From contig CBDFIN010000009.1 in assembly GCA_965248135.1 (NCBI GenBank), positions 1-64,000 on the forward strand: DNA of 64,000 nucleotides, given 5' to 3'. Positions within the stretch are counted from its first letter, which is position 1; each line of letters starts with the position of its first letter. The notes under the pieces are model-generated. The model saw only the letters and a list, made by a program, of their open reading frames with translations, was not told the DNA's origin and did not search any database. The translations under genes and the position numbers were made by a program. Shown in pieces: positions 17,106 through 25,749 of this stretch. Source of the stretch: SZUA-100 sp965248135 (GTDB lineage Bacteria; Pseudomonadota; Alphaproteobacteria; Rhizobiales; Rhizobiaceae).

Positions 17106-17520
17106 TGCGGTCTGGCGTTTATCCATGTTGCCAGGCTCGGGCATTTCCGCCAGCATGGTGATCGTGGTTGTTGTTCCCACACCTGGGATTGAGGAAAGAA
17201 TAGCAAACAGCCTCGACAACTCATCATGCTCTCCAATAATGGCCAGGCACTCGCTCTCAAGGGCTTTGAGATGTCGTTCTATTTGTCTCAGGCGCTGTTC
17301 GTTGTGGCGCTTTAGAATTTTGAAAAAAAAGTGGAACTGCGGTTCCTTGCAGCGGTCCGGTCCTTGATCAACGCCTCACGGCCAGCACCAAATCATGCAG
17401 TTTTTCAACCACATCACTATTCGGCTGGTTTAAATTGAGCGGTAATGCAGTCCCCATGGCAGCCTGACTGCGAGCACCGACAAGGCGATAGCGATTGATC
17501 CAAGTTTCGCCAATTGCCCC
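17106..17520 (-). pseudogene. IS110-family transposase remnant with frameshifts
   Basis: On the minus strand, fragments read EALIKDRTAARNRSS, then after a frameshift at an A8 run (17323-17330 on the plus strand) KRHNEQRLRQIERHLKALE and FAILSSIPGVGT, ending EMPEPGNMDKRQTA. These match the central and C-terminal (Transposase_20) part of IS110/IS116/IS902 transposases. A further frame change is needed near 17378. It abuts the stop codon of the ArgE-like gene on its right and the IS256 fragment on its left. Confidence 0.65.
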
Positions 17521-17525
17521 CCGCC

Positions 17526-18707
17526 TCACACCCCTTCACTCTCGGCCCAGTCGGTCAGTTTTTCCATAAAGGCGCTGCATTGGTGCATCTGCGCCACGTC
17601 GATATATTCGTCCGGCAGGTGCGCCTGTTCGATGCTGCCGGGGCCGAAGATGACACCGGGCACGCCAGCCTTTTGAAAATGACCGGCCTCGGTGCCATAG
17701 GAAACCCGACCCGAACGGTTGAGGCCAGTGAGGTGGCGGATCAGGCTTTCGGCTGGCGAATCCGCATCAGGCAACAACGCCGGCACGTCGATACGCATCG
17801 TCGTGGTAACGCCCGCCTCACTGGAAATCACTTTTAAGCCAGGCACAATTTCACTGTCAATATATGCCCTGACCTCGGCTTCAAGCGCGTCGACGTCGTC
17901 GGAGGGAAGGGCGCGAAATCCCCATGAAAAGCGGCAGGCGGCGGGGATGATATTGTGCGCCGTGCCGCCTTTAATAGTGCCCAGATCGATCGACGTGTGC
18001 GGCGGCACAAAGCCGTTTTGCGGATCGGCATTTTCGCTCAACCGGGTTTGCAAGTCGTCGATAAAGGTGATGATCTTGGCAGCCGCCATGATGGCATTGG
18101 CGCCAAGCTCCGGGCGGCTTGAGTGACCATCGACGCCATGCACTTCGGTGATGAAACCGCGCCCGCCCTTGTTGCCGCCGATAATCTGCATCGATGTCGG
18201 TTCACCGACAATCACCGCCACCGGCAGCGGCAGGTTTTCGGCCATGTCTATAATCAGTTCTCTAACCCCGGCGCAGCCGACCTCTTCGTCAAAAGAAAAA
18301 GCAAAATGGATCGGCGTCTTCAAATTGCGCGATTTCATATCGGCAGCATGGGCAAGCGCGCAGGCGACAAAGCCCTTCATGTCGGCCGTGCCGCGGCCAT
18401 AAAGGCGGTCGCCGCGCCGGGCCATCTCAAACGGATCGCTGGTCCATTGCTGGCCGGCTACCGGCACCACGTCGGTATGGCCGGAAAGCACGATACCGCC
18501 CTTTTCCTGCGGTCCTATAGTTGCCCACAGATTGGCCTTGTTGCCTTGCTCATTAAATGTCAGCCGGCTTTCGATGCCGAGCGCGGTGAGATAGTCACGC
18601 GCATCGTTGATCAGCTCGAGATTAGATTTGAACGACGTGGTGTCGAAGGCAATCAACCGGTCAAGCATGGCAATGCAATCATCACTGGTTGGTTTGGCAA
18701 GGGGCAT
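17526..18707 (-). CDS. ArgE-type M20 deacylase (acetylornithine deacetylase-like)
   Basis: A 393-residue cytoplasmic zinc hydrolase of the M20/ArgE-DapE family. Metal and catalytic motifs are SGHTDVVP, GRGTADMKG, SFDEEVGC and GEPT, and the dimerisation-domain motif GVDGHSS; a terminal histidine sits in SIEQAHLPDE. Close homologues are annotated as acetylornithine deacetylase. Only 9 nt separate it from the upstream enamidase gene, so it is likely co-transcribed and may hydrolyse an acyl-amino or amide compound connected with that pathway instead of, or besides, arginine synthesis (inference). Its 3' end lies only a few bases from IS110 debris but the gene seems complete. Confidence 0.85.
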   Translation of the reverse strand: MPLAKPTSDDCIAMLDRLIAFDTTSFKSNLELINDARDYLTALGIESRLTFNEQGNKANLWATIGPQEKGGIVLSGHTDVVPVAGQQWTSDPFEMARRGDRLYGRGTADMKGFVACALAHAADMKSRNLKTPIHFAFSFDEEVGCAGVRELIIDMAENLPLPVAVIVGEPTSMQIIGGNKGGRGFITEVHGVDGHSSRPELGANAIMAAAKIITFIDDLQTRLSENADPQNGFVPPHTSIDLGTIKGGTAHNIIPAACRFSWGFRALPSDDVDALEAEVRAYIDSEIVPGLKVISSEAGVTTTMRIDVPALLPDADSPAESLIRHLTGLNRSGRVSYGTEAGHFQKAGVPGVIFGPGSIEQAHLPDEYIDVAQMHQCSAFMEKLTDWAESEGV

Positions 18708-18716
18708 GTTTTTTCC

Positions 18717-19883
18717 TTAAATCATTTCTGGCAATGTTGTCGCTGGCGGCGTGTTGCGGCTTCTGGTCGAACGGACAATGCCGTCGATAATGGTCATGCC
18801 GACGCCTGGCAGATTGCCCTGACGCACGCTTTCAAGCATTGTCTTGCCCGGCGCGTGCTGGGCCTGATCAATAAGAATGAAATCGGCTGATTTGCCAATC
18901 TCGATCAGGCCGCAATCGAGATCGCGCATGCGTGCGGTGTTGCCGGTGGCAAAGCAAAATGCCACCTCGGCCGGAATATCGCCCAGGCTCGACAACATGG
19001 CGATCATCCGCAATATGCCGAGCGGCTGAACGCCGGAACCGGCGGGCGCGTCGGTGCCGAGAATCACCCGTTCGGCCTGATTAAGCTCAAACGCCGTGCG
19101 CACCGCCAACAGGGCGGCTCGTTCATTGCCGTTATGCACCACCTCTATGCCGCGCAGGCAGCTTTCGCACAGGCAGATGATCTGATCGTCTGGCAGCGCC
19201 GTGTGGCCGCCATTGATGTGGCCAATGATATCGGCATCGGCCTCAAGCACCACATCCTTGTCGATAAGCCCGGAACCGGGGATGGAAGGCCCGCCGGTGT
19301 GAATGGTGCTTTGGATGCCATATTTGCGCGCCCATTTTACCATCTGCGCCGCCGTCTCGCCCGCCTTGACCGAACCAAGGCCGACCTCGCCCAATAGCGT
19401 GACACCGGCCTCGGCCAGTTCCTTGAAATCATGCTCCTCCATGCCCTCTTCAATGACCGGTGCGCCGGCATGTACCTTGACCCCTGAAGGGCGGAAATTC
19501 TCGTACCAGCGCTGCGAGGCGATGGCCAACGCCTTCAGGCCGACAATGTCTTTCGGCCGGCCCGGCATATGCACTTCGCCGGCGGAAATCATCGAGGTGA
19601 CACCGCCATGCAGGCACGAATCGATCCAGTTGATCTGCTGCTGGCGCGGCGTGTAATCGCCGATCACCGGGTGCACATGGCTATCGATCAGACCGGGGCA
19701 AAGCGTCGTGCCCCTGGCGTCGATGGTGGTGTCGGCCTGCTCTGTATCGAGATCTGTCGCATAGCCAATGGCGGCAATACGACCGTCGACGGCGGTAACG
19801 CAATCGCCATCAAGCAGCGGGGTGGCCATATCGCCACTTAGCATGAGACCGATGTTTTTGATCACCAGTTTTTGTCCGCTCAT
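18717..19883 (-). CDS. enamidase (1,4,5,6-tetrahydro-6-oxonicotinate hydrolase), amidohydrolase family
   Basis: A 388-residue amidohydrolase closely resembling enamidase (Ena, EC 3.5.2.18) of Eubacterium barkeri, about 385 residues, which opens 1,4,5,6-tetrahydro-6-oxonicotinate to 2-formylglutarate and ammonia. Shared stretches include IKNIG, HGGVT(S/T)MISAG, PGRPKD, LKALAI, a GEVGLG(S/T)IK-like motif, HTGG(P/T)SIPGS, and the C-terminal RNTPPA. Metal ligands include H69 and H71 (HVH), later histidines in IHTGG and HINGG and an Asp in GTDAPAGSG. A GGGAGG-like Shine-Dalgarno precedes the ATG. It is divergent from a MarR regulator and followed by the ArgE-like gene. Confidence 0.85.
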   Translation of the reverse strand: MSGQKLVIKNIGLMLSGDMATPLLDGDCVTAVDGRIAAIGYATDLDTEQADTTIDARGTTLCPGLIDSHVHPVIGDYTPRQQQINWIDSCLHGGVTSMISAGEVHMPGRPKDIVGLKALAIASQRWYENFRPSGVKVHAGAPVIEEGMEEHDFKELAEAGVTLLGEVGLGSVKAGETAAQMVKWARKYGIQSTIHTGGPSIPGSGLIDKDVVLEADADIIGHINGGHTALPDDQIICLCESCLRGIEVVHNGNERAALLAVRTAFELNQAERVILGTDAPAGSGVQPLGILRMIAMLSSLGDIPAEVAFCFATGNTARMRDLDCGLIEIGKSADFILIDQAQHAPGKTMLESVRQGNLPGVGMTIIDGIVRSTRSRNTPPATTLPEMI

Positions 19884-19911
19884 GGTGTCCTCCCGGATTT
19901 ATTGCTTGTCT

Positions 19912-19925
19912 ATTTGTATGCAAAT
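19912..19925. promoter_or_regulatory. candidate MarR operator between enamidase and its divergent regulator
   Basis: ATTTGTATGCAAAT is a perfect 5-nt inverted repeat (ATTTG/CAAAT) around a 4-nt centre, placed in the 102-nt region shared by the divergent enamidase and MarR genes. MarR proteins bind palindromes of about this size, often in their own promoter. The match is short, so chance remains possible. Confidence 0.45.
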
Positions 19926-19988
19926 GATTGGCCAGGAGAAAAGAAAATGCAAGAGTGGCGGAGCAATTAGACTGGTGGTGACGAGGTG

Positions 19989-20426
19989 ATGGCGAATACC
20001 AAGGAATTAGCGGCAGAAAACTACCGCCTCGACGAGCAAATCGGCTTTATTCTGCGGCAAGTCTCCCAGCGCCACACGGCGATATTTGCTGGCCTGATGG
20101 CGGACGGGTTGACCCCGACCCGCTTTGCCGCACTGGCTAAACTGCATCAGCTGGGCGCCATGGCCCAAAACGAACTCGGGCGCCAAACAGCGATGGACGC
20201 CGCCACCATCAAAGGCGTCGTCGACCGGCTGGAATTACGCGGCATGGTGGAAGTCGCGCCAGACCCGAATGACGGGCGCAAGCGGGTAATCAGATTAACA
20301 GAAAAATCACGTGCATTGATTGTCGAGGCCATTTCGTTGGCTCAGGAAATTACCGAGCAGACCCTGGCGCCGTTGGATGCGGAGGAAAGGCAGGGATTGC
20401 TGCAGCTGTTGGCAAAGATGGTGTGA
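19989..20426 (+). CDS. MarR-family transcriptional regulator
   Basis: About 145 residues from ATG 19989 (a GTG at 19986 is directly in frame before it). A typical MarR layout: N-terminal helices, winged-helix core with LTPTRFAALAKLHQLG and the recognition-helix region MDAATIKGVVDRLELRGMVE, then the wing with DPNDGRKRVIRLTEKSR. MarR proteins usually bind as dimers and release DNA on binding small aromatic acids. Its divergent position next to enamidase and upstream of nicotinamidase suggests it senses a nicotinate-pathway intermediate (compare NicR of Pseudomonas putida, also MarR). The sensed ligand is inference. Confidence 0.88.
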   Translation: MANTKELAAENYRLDEQIGFILRQVSQRHTAIFAGLMADGLTPTRFAALAKLHQLGAMAQNELGRQTAMDAATIKGVVDRLELRGMVEVAPDPNDGRKRVIRLTEKSRALIVEAISLAQEITEQTLAPLDAEERQGLLQLLAKMV

Positions 20427-20562
20427 ATGTGGGGCGCCATGGGCCAAATTATTGACGGGGTGGTAGTTGGTCTTTTGGGCAAGAATAATTCCCGCTTGCC
20501 CGTTGGTTTCAAGTCGGTAAACTTGGCCTGACACACCCGCAGATAGAGAAAGTGAAACAGCA

Positions 20563-21180
20563 ATGCCCGATATAACCCCGTCTGCCACCGATGTCCTGCT
20601 TGTTATCGATGTTCAATATGATTTTTGTTCTAGCGGCAATTTGGCCGTGCCGGGTGGCGACGAGGTGGTGCCGGTGATCAATGCCCTCGGCCAGCGGTTT
20701 GAAAACGTCATCCTGACGCAGGACTGGCACCCGGCGGGACATTCCTCCTTTGCTTCATCCCACGATGGCAAAGAGCCGTTCGGCGAAATCGACATGCCCT
20801 ATGGGCCACAGACATTATGGCCTGACCATTGTGTGCAGGGCAGCCGTGGAGCGGCGCTGCATGAAGGACTGGAGTTACCCCATGCGGCGATGATCGTACG
20901 AAAGGGCTTTCGCAAACAGATAGACTCCTATTCGGCATTTTTTGAAAACGATCACAAGACACCCACCGGTCTTGCCGGCTACTTGCGTGAGCGCGGCTTT
21001 ACCAGGGTTTATTGCACCGGGCTGGCGACCGATTTTTGTGTCCGGTTTTCAGCCGTTGATGCGCGCGCTGAGGGTTTTGAGACGGTAGTGATTGAAGATG
21101 CCTGCCGGGCAATCGACATGGCGGGCTCGCTTGATGCGGCACGGGCCGATATGAAGGCCAAGGGTGTGGCGCTGCGATAA
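20563..21180 (+). CDS. pncA: nicotinamidase
   Basis: A 205-residue isochorismatase-fold hydrolase converting nicotinamide to nicotinate and ammonia in the cytoplasm. The catalytic triad is visible as D16 (VIDVQYDF), K114 (VRKGF) and C159 (GLATDFCV), and the metal site as D54, H56 and H60 (DWHPAGH). Length and motif order match PncA. It lies 136 nt downstream of the MarR gene in the same direction. PncA normally serves NAD salvage, but here it would also feed nicotinate into the proposed degradative route. Confidence 0.92.
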   Translation: MPDITPSATDVLLVIDVQYDFCSSGNLAVPGGDEVVPVINALGQRFENVILTQDWHPAGHSSFASSHDGKEPFGEIDMPYGPQTLWPDHCVQGSRGAALHEGLELPHAAMIVRKGFRKQIDSYSAFFENDHKTPTGLAGYLRERGFTRVYCTGLATDFCVRFSAVDARAEGFETVVIEDACRAIDMAGSLDAARADMKAKGVALR

Positions 21181-21215
21181 CGCCACCGCAAAATGGTCTG
21201 GTTATCAAGTCTGCT

Positions 21216-22754
21216 CTAATTCAGCCACACCATGAACAGGCCGAAATTGCGCCCGAAGGGCCGGGTGAGGGCGTCCCAGGTGCGCTGGCTTGTCACTTCC
21301 TTTCCGGTCTCGAAATAGGCAACAGCGTTCGGCCCGCTTAAAAACATCACCAGATCGAAATGCCTTGCCTGTTCAAAGAAACGACGCAGATTGATGCCCT
21401 TGGAAAAACGTAAATGCGGCAACAGTTTTTCGCCATTCAGCACGGCTTCCGCCTCATCGATGATCTTTAGCCAGGAAGTAATAAGCTCCTTTGTCATCCT
21501 TACGCCATCAAATGGGCTGTCCTGGTTGGCGTTGGGCAGCCATTCGCGGTCGTTGTCGGTTTCCGCCATCGCCGCTTTCCAGGTGACACGGTTTAACCGC
21601 ATGACTTCCAGATAGTTTTGCCGCACCTTTAAGAGACGTTGCGGTTCCACTACCTGCCAGTTAATGGTGTGGATGAAAATCAGTGGATCAAAAATCTGCT
21701 CGATAAAGCCGCCCTGTTGGGTGGCACCCAATTCTCGTAGTCTTTGCGTCTTGCTGGCGGTTTCGTCGTCCAGCGCCTTCTTCTCGGTTTTTTGCGCCTC
21801 GGTCAGTTCAATCGCGTCGATTTCGCCTTTTATGTCTTGGCGCTCCTGCTGGTCGGCAGCACTGCCCGATTTGAGCAGTTTGCGAAGTTTTCGCTGCAAT
21901 TGACGCTTTTTGGTGCTCATCTCGGGCGAAATGCGGATTTTGCGGCTTTGACGCTTAAGGGTTTGAATTTCGGCCCGAATAGCGCGAACCTTATTCATAT
22001 CGGGGGTGATTTTTTTCAATTCCCGGCCAAAGCTGGTCGCCTCAGCTCCAAAGATCATGTGGAAACTGTTTTCGTAAGAGGCTTGAAAATCAAAGGCCAG
22101 AAAGAAATTGCCAATACCCATCAGCGCGTTGGCATAGCCTTGCAGCCAGGTGACATCGGCGGTGTCGAAGTGAATTGCCGCATCGGGCAATTGCTCCGCC
22201 GGCCTGCCACCGGACATCGCCATCAACGCCCCCAACATGGTTTCATTGTCGCTAATCGTGCCGTCATTATTGAGATCAACCGCAACTTTGAAGGGATCAA
22301 ATGGCAGTTTCACTGGCCGCCCGGCGACCTCGTCAAGTAGCGCCACCGATTTTTCAAGATCGCCAACAAACTGGCTGAATATGCCTCGGACAATTTCGTA
22401 ATTTGCCACTTCCGGTTGGGGGTTGGCCGGTACCGGTAGCCGCAGGATCGGCACAACGTTGCGCATGCGCCGGTTCAACTGGCGCTCAAGTTCATTGCCC
22501 GCACCGTAACGATAGAGATTTGTTTGCAAATTGCTGATTGCAGCCATAAATTGCAATGATCCGGCGGCAAACCGGGCTTCGATGTCGTTGGCATCGGCGG
22601 CAGCTATTGCTGTCAGCGCCGTCACGCCTTCGCTGAATTTGCCATGCTGAACGAATTGCTGGAATTTTTCCGCGCTTTGCTGTGATGCGTTGGCGGCTGA
22701 AAACGGCAAAACCAAAAACGCAATGCAAATGAGCCGGCAGAATATGCTATTCAT
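21216..22754 (-). CDS. secreted protein with EF-hand-like loop and coiled coil
   Basis: A 512-residue protein with a clear signal peptide (hydrophobic core, cleavage after ANA-S near residue 23). I do not recognise the family. An EF-hand-type calcium loop (DLNNDGTISDNE) lies near residue 162, and a long charged helical segment rich in Lys/Arg/Glu spans about 245-345, likely coiled coil. The N-terminal 100 residues resemble a helical-repeat pattern (KFQQFVQHGKFSEGVTALTAIAA). The C-terminal part is aromatic-rich and ends with FGLFMVWLN. It is monocistronic and divergent from the SLC13-type permease over 188 nt. A periplasmic calcium-responsive scaffold is possible, but no function can be assigned. 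Confidence 0.7.
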   Translation of the reverse strand: MNSIFCRLICIAFLVLPFSAANASQQSAEKFQQFVQHGKFSEGVTALTAIAAADANDIEARFAAGSLQFMAAISNLQTNLYRYGAGNELERQLNRRMRNVVPILRLPVPANPQPEVANYEIVRGIFSQFVGDLEKSVALLDEVAGRPVKLPFDPFKVAVDLNNDGTISDNETMLGALMAMSGGRPAEQLPDAAIHFDTADVTWLQGYANALMGIGNFFLAFDFQASYENSFHMIFGAEATSFGRELKKITPDMNKVRAIRAEIQTLKRQSRKIRISPEMSTKKRQLQRKLRKLLKSGSAADQQERQDIKGEIDAIELTEAQKTEKKALDDETASKTQRLRELGATQQGGFIEQIFDPLIFIHTINWQVVEPQRLLKVRQNYLEVMRLNRVTWKAAMAETDNDREWLPNANQDSPFDGVRMTKELITSWLKIIDEAEAVLNGEKLLPHLRFSKGINLRRFFEQARHFDLVMFLSGPNAVAYFETGKEVTSQRTWDALTRPFGRNFGLFMVWLN

Positions 22755-22942
22755 AAATTCACCTCAAAAATGTCATTTGTCGTTACTGAAACCAAGTACT
22801 CAAATTTGGTGAAAAGATGATGACGGGGCGGTAGTTTTGACAAGGGTAATTACTTGACGTCAGATTGTTTGATTTCCCATCTGCGATAGGTTTGTCTACG
22901 ATTCGTTTTTGATGCCACGGTTCACCGGATTGACATAGGGAA

Positions 22943-24730
22943 ATGCTCTTGACCAACGATCAGATTATTCTGTTTTCCATCTTCGCCATTGTCTTCCTGC
23001 TATTTCTGTGGGGCCGCTGGCGCTATGATCTGGTAGCTTTTGCCGCGCTCCTGGTCGGCGTTGTTGTCGGTGTTGTGCCCACCAAGGATGCTTTTTCCGG
23101 TTTTGGCCATCCGGCCACTTTGGTGGTGGCGCTTGTATTGGTGGTTTCGGCCGGGCTGGTAAAATCCGGTGCGGTGCATTTGATCACCCGCACCATGGTG
23201 GACGCCTCGCGTGGGCTTGCCGCCCATATTGCCATCATGGGGGGCATCGGCGCGGTGCTTTCGGCATTCATGAACAATGTGGCGGCGCTGGCGCTGTTGA
23301 TGCCGGTCGATATGCAAACGGCGCGCAAGGCATCGCGCAGCCCCGGGTTGACCTTGATGCCGCTGTCATTTGCCACCATCCTTGGCGGCATGGTGACGCT
23401 GATCGGCACGCCGCCCAATATTATCATTGCGTCGATCAGGGAGAAGGAGCTTGGGGCGCCGTTCCTGATGTTTGACTTTGCCCCTGTCGGCCTGGTGGCG
23501 GCCATCGCCGGCCTGCTATTTGTGGCGCTGATCGGTTGGCGGATGATCCCGACGGCCAATCTCGGCGATGGAGATGCGGCCAAACACTTCGAATTGGCCG
23601 ACTATGTTGCCGAAATGACAGTGCCAAAGGATTCGGTGCTGATTGGTCAACGCATCCGCGATCTTGATGCGGAAGTCGAAAAGGTCGATGTGATCATCAT
23701 TGGGCTGGTCCGTGGTGGCCGCAGATTGTTCGGTGGCGCCCGCAACAGGATCATCGAAGAGGGCGATGCGCTGGTGGTCGAAGCAGATCCTGAGGCGCTG
23801 GAAGAGTTTCGCATTTCATCCAAGTTGGTGTTGGGCGACAAGGAAGCTGCCGACCAATCGCAAGCGGTGAGCGAGGGCCAGAGCCTGATGGAGGTTGTGG
23901 TCCAGGGAGACTCGCGTATTGCCGGAAAAACCGCACTTTCGATCGGTCTGTTGTGGCGGCACGGGGTCAATCTGCTGGGCATTTCGCGCGGTGGCAAGCG
24001 CATCAAAACTCGGGTTCGGCGTACTAAAATCAGGCCGGGGGACGTGCTGTTATTGCTTGGTCCGAACGCTGAATTGCCTGAAATCGCCCATTGGCTTGGC
24101 GCCCTGCCGCTGGCGGAACGTGGGCTGATTGTGACCCAGGACAGCAAAACCTGGCTGGCTGTCGGCATTTTTGTGGCGGCCATTGCTGCCTCCAGCTTCG
24201 GGCTGATTTATTTGCCGGTGGCGCTTGGTTGCGTGGTGGCGCTCTATGTGCTTTCCGGCATCGTGCCGGTCCGCGAAGTCTATGACGACATTTCTTGGCC
24301 GGTGGTGGTGTTGCTTGGTTCGATGATCCCGCTGGGTGCAGCACTTGACGCCGCTGGCGGTACGGCGCTGATCGCCGGCATGATTGTCAACATCACCGAA
24401 GGCATGCCCGCCTGGGCTATTCTGGCCGTGTTGATGGGTGTCACAATGACCCTGTCGGATGTGCTCAACAACACCGCCACGACCATTGTTGCAGCACCCA
24501 TCGGTATTTCGATCGCGCGCACACTGGAAGTCAACCCGGATCCGTTTTTAATGGCCGTTGCCGTTGCCGCTTCCTGCGCCTTTCTCACCCCAATCGGCCA
24601 CAAGAACAACACGCTGGTGCTCGGCCCCGGCGGCTATTCTTTCGGCGATTACTGGCGCATGGGCCTGCCGCTGGAGATCATCATTCTTGCGGTATCAATT
24701 CCGGCCATCCTGGTTTTCTGGCCACTTTGA
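22943..24730 (+). CDS. SLC13/DASS-type permease with two TrkA-C domains
   Basis: A 595-residue inner-membrane protein of the SLC13-like (CitT/ArsB) permease superfamily. Two membrane halves flank a central cytoplasmic region (about 205-400) holding two RCK_C/TrkA-C domains (DSVLIGQRIRDLD, GDSRIAGKTALSIGLLWRHG). Signature loops are SAFMNNVAALALLMPV with GTPPNIIIASI in the first half and SDVLNNTATTIVAAPI with TPIGHKNNTLVLGPGGY in the second. Such proteins transport sulfate, dicarboxylates or other anions with sodium or protons. Substrate unknown; a C5 dicarboxylate from ring degradation is a possibility suggested only by proximity. Confidence 0.88.
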   Translation: MLLTNDQIILFSIFAIVFLLFLWGRWRYDLVAFAALLVGVVVGVVPTKDAFSGFGHPATLVVALVLVVSAGLVKSGAVHLITRTMVDASRGLAAHIAIMGGIGAVLSAFMNNVAALALLMPVDMQTARKASRSPGLTLMPLSFATILGGMVTLIGTPPNIIIASIREKELGAPFLMFDFAPVGLVAAIAGLLFVALIGWRMIPTANLGDGDAAKHFELADYVAEMTVPKDSVLIGQRIRDLDAEVEKVDVIIIGLVRGGRRLFGGARNRIIEEGDALVVEADPEALEEFRISSKLVLGDKEAADQSQAVSEGQSLMEVVVQGDSRIAGKTALSIGLLWRHGVNLLGISRGGKRIKTRVRRTKIRPGDVLLLLGPNAELPEIAHWLGALPLAERGLIVTQDSKTWLAVGIFVAAIAASSFGLIYLPVALGCVVALYVLSGIVPVREVYDDISWPVVVLLGSMIPLGAALDAAGGTALIAGMIVNITEGMPAWAILAVLMGVTMTLSDVLNNTATTIVAAPIGISIARTLEVNPDPFLMAVAVAASCAFLTPIGHKNNTLVLGPGGYSFGDYWRMGLPLEIIILAVSIPAILVFWPL

Positions 24731-24750
24731 TCGGGCGTAAACAACGACGG

Positions 24751-25749
24751 TTAAAGCCGCTCTTCTTCCACCGCATGGCAGGTGACGAAGGCGCCATTGG
24801 CGCCCAAAATCGCCGGGATTTCGTTTTTACAACGCTGATTTGCAAAGGGACAGCGGGGATGAAACGTGCATCCCGATGGCGGGCTGATCGGATTGGGAAT
24901 TTCACCTTCAACCGGCTTGCGGTCGCGACCGGTCATATCGAGGTCCGGCACAGCATCAAGCAACATGCGGGTATAGGGATGGCGCGGGTTTTTAAACAAT
25001 TCCTTGGCCGCCGCGATTTCTACGATGCGACCCAGATACATAACGCCGATACGGGTGGCCATGTGGCGGACGACGGACAGATCGTGGCTGATAAATAGAA
25101 AGGTAAGGCCAAACTCGTCCTGCAGATCGCGCATCAAATTGAGAATTTGCGCCTGGACTGAAACATCGAGCGCCGATGTCGGCTCATCGCAGATAATGAA
25201 ATTCGGTTTGGAAGCCAGCGCACGGGCGATGCAAATTCGCTGGCGTTGGCCGCCGGAAAACTCATGCGGAAATTTTCGTCCATCCGAAGGGTCAAGCCCG
25301 ACCAAAGTGAGCAGTTCGCCGACCCGGCGCGTTGTGGCGGTATCGTCGGCCTCAAGCTTGAAGGCGCGAATGGGTTCGGCGATGATTTTATCGACCCGCC
25401 AGCGCGGATTAAGGCTGGCGAACGGGTCCTGGAAAATCATCTGGATCTTGGCGCGCATCTGGCGCATCCTGACAGCTTGAGACTTGTCGGCAAGGTCCAG
25501 GTCACCAATGCGGATATGGCCCTTGGTCGGTGGCAAAAGACCGACAACCATGCGTGCAACGGTCGACTTGCCGGAGCCCGATTCCCCCACCAGCGCGAAG
25601 GTTTCGCCTTCGACGATTTTAAACGATACATCGTCAACCGCGCGAAGCAGCTTTCGGCCCTCACGCTCGATGATGCGATTGAGCAGCGGCCTGGAGACAT
25701 CGAACATGCGGGTCAGATTGGTGACTTCGACCAGCTCTTTTTCAGCCAT
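24751..25749 (-). CDS. oligopeptide/dipeptide ABC transporter ATP-binding protein, second ATPase (DppF/OppF type)
   Basis: ABC ATPase of about 332 residues with Walker A (GESGSGKST), signature FSGGQRQR, Walker B (FIICDEPT), H-loop ISHD and the C-terminal oligo_HPY extension containing four cysteines in the CTFHPRCPFANQRC region. I set the start at ATG 25749: it follows a GGAGG element and overlaps the upstream ATPase stop by 8 nt; an adjacent ATG at 25752 and longer in-frame starts exist. It is the last gene of a five-gene dpp/opp operon and would energise uptake with its partner ATPase. Confidence 0.9.
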   Translation of the reverse strand: MAEKELVEVTNLTRMFDVSRPLLNRIIEREGRKLLRAVDDVSFKIVEGETFALVGESGSGKSTVARMVVGLLPPTKGHIRIGDLDLADKSQAVRMRQMRAKIQMIFQDPFASLNPRWRVDKIIAEPIRAFKLEADDTATTRRVGELLTLVGLDPSDGRKFPHEFSGGQRQRICIARALASKPNFIICDEPTSALDVSVQAQILNLMRDLQDEFGLTFLFISHDLSVVRHMATRIGVMYLGRIVEIAAAKELFKNPRHPYTRMLLDAVPDLDMTGRDRKPVEGEIPNPISPPSGCTFHPRCPFANQRCKNEIPAILGANGAFVTCHAVEEERL

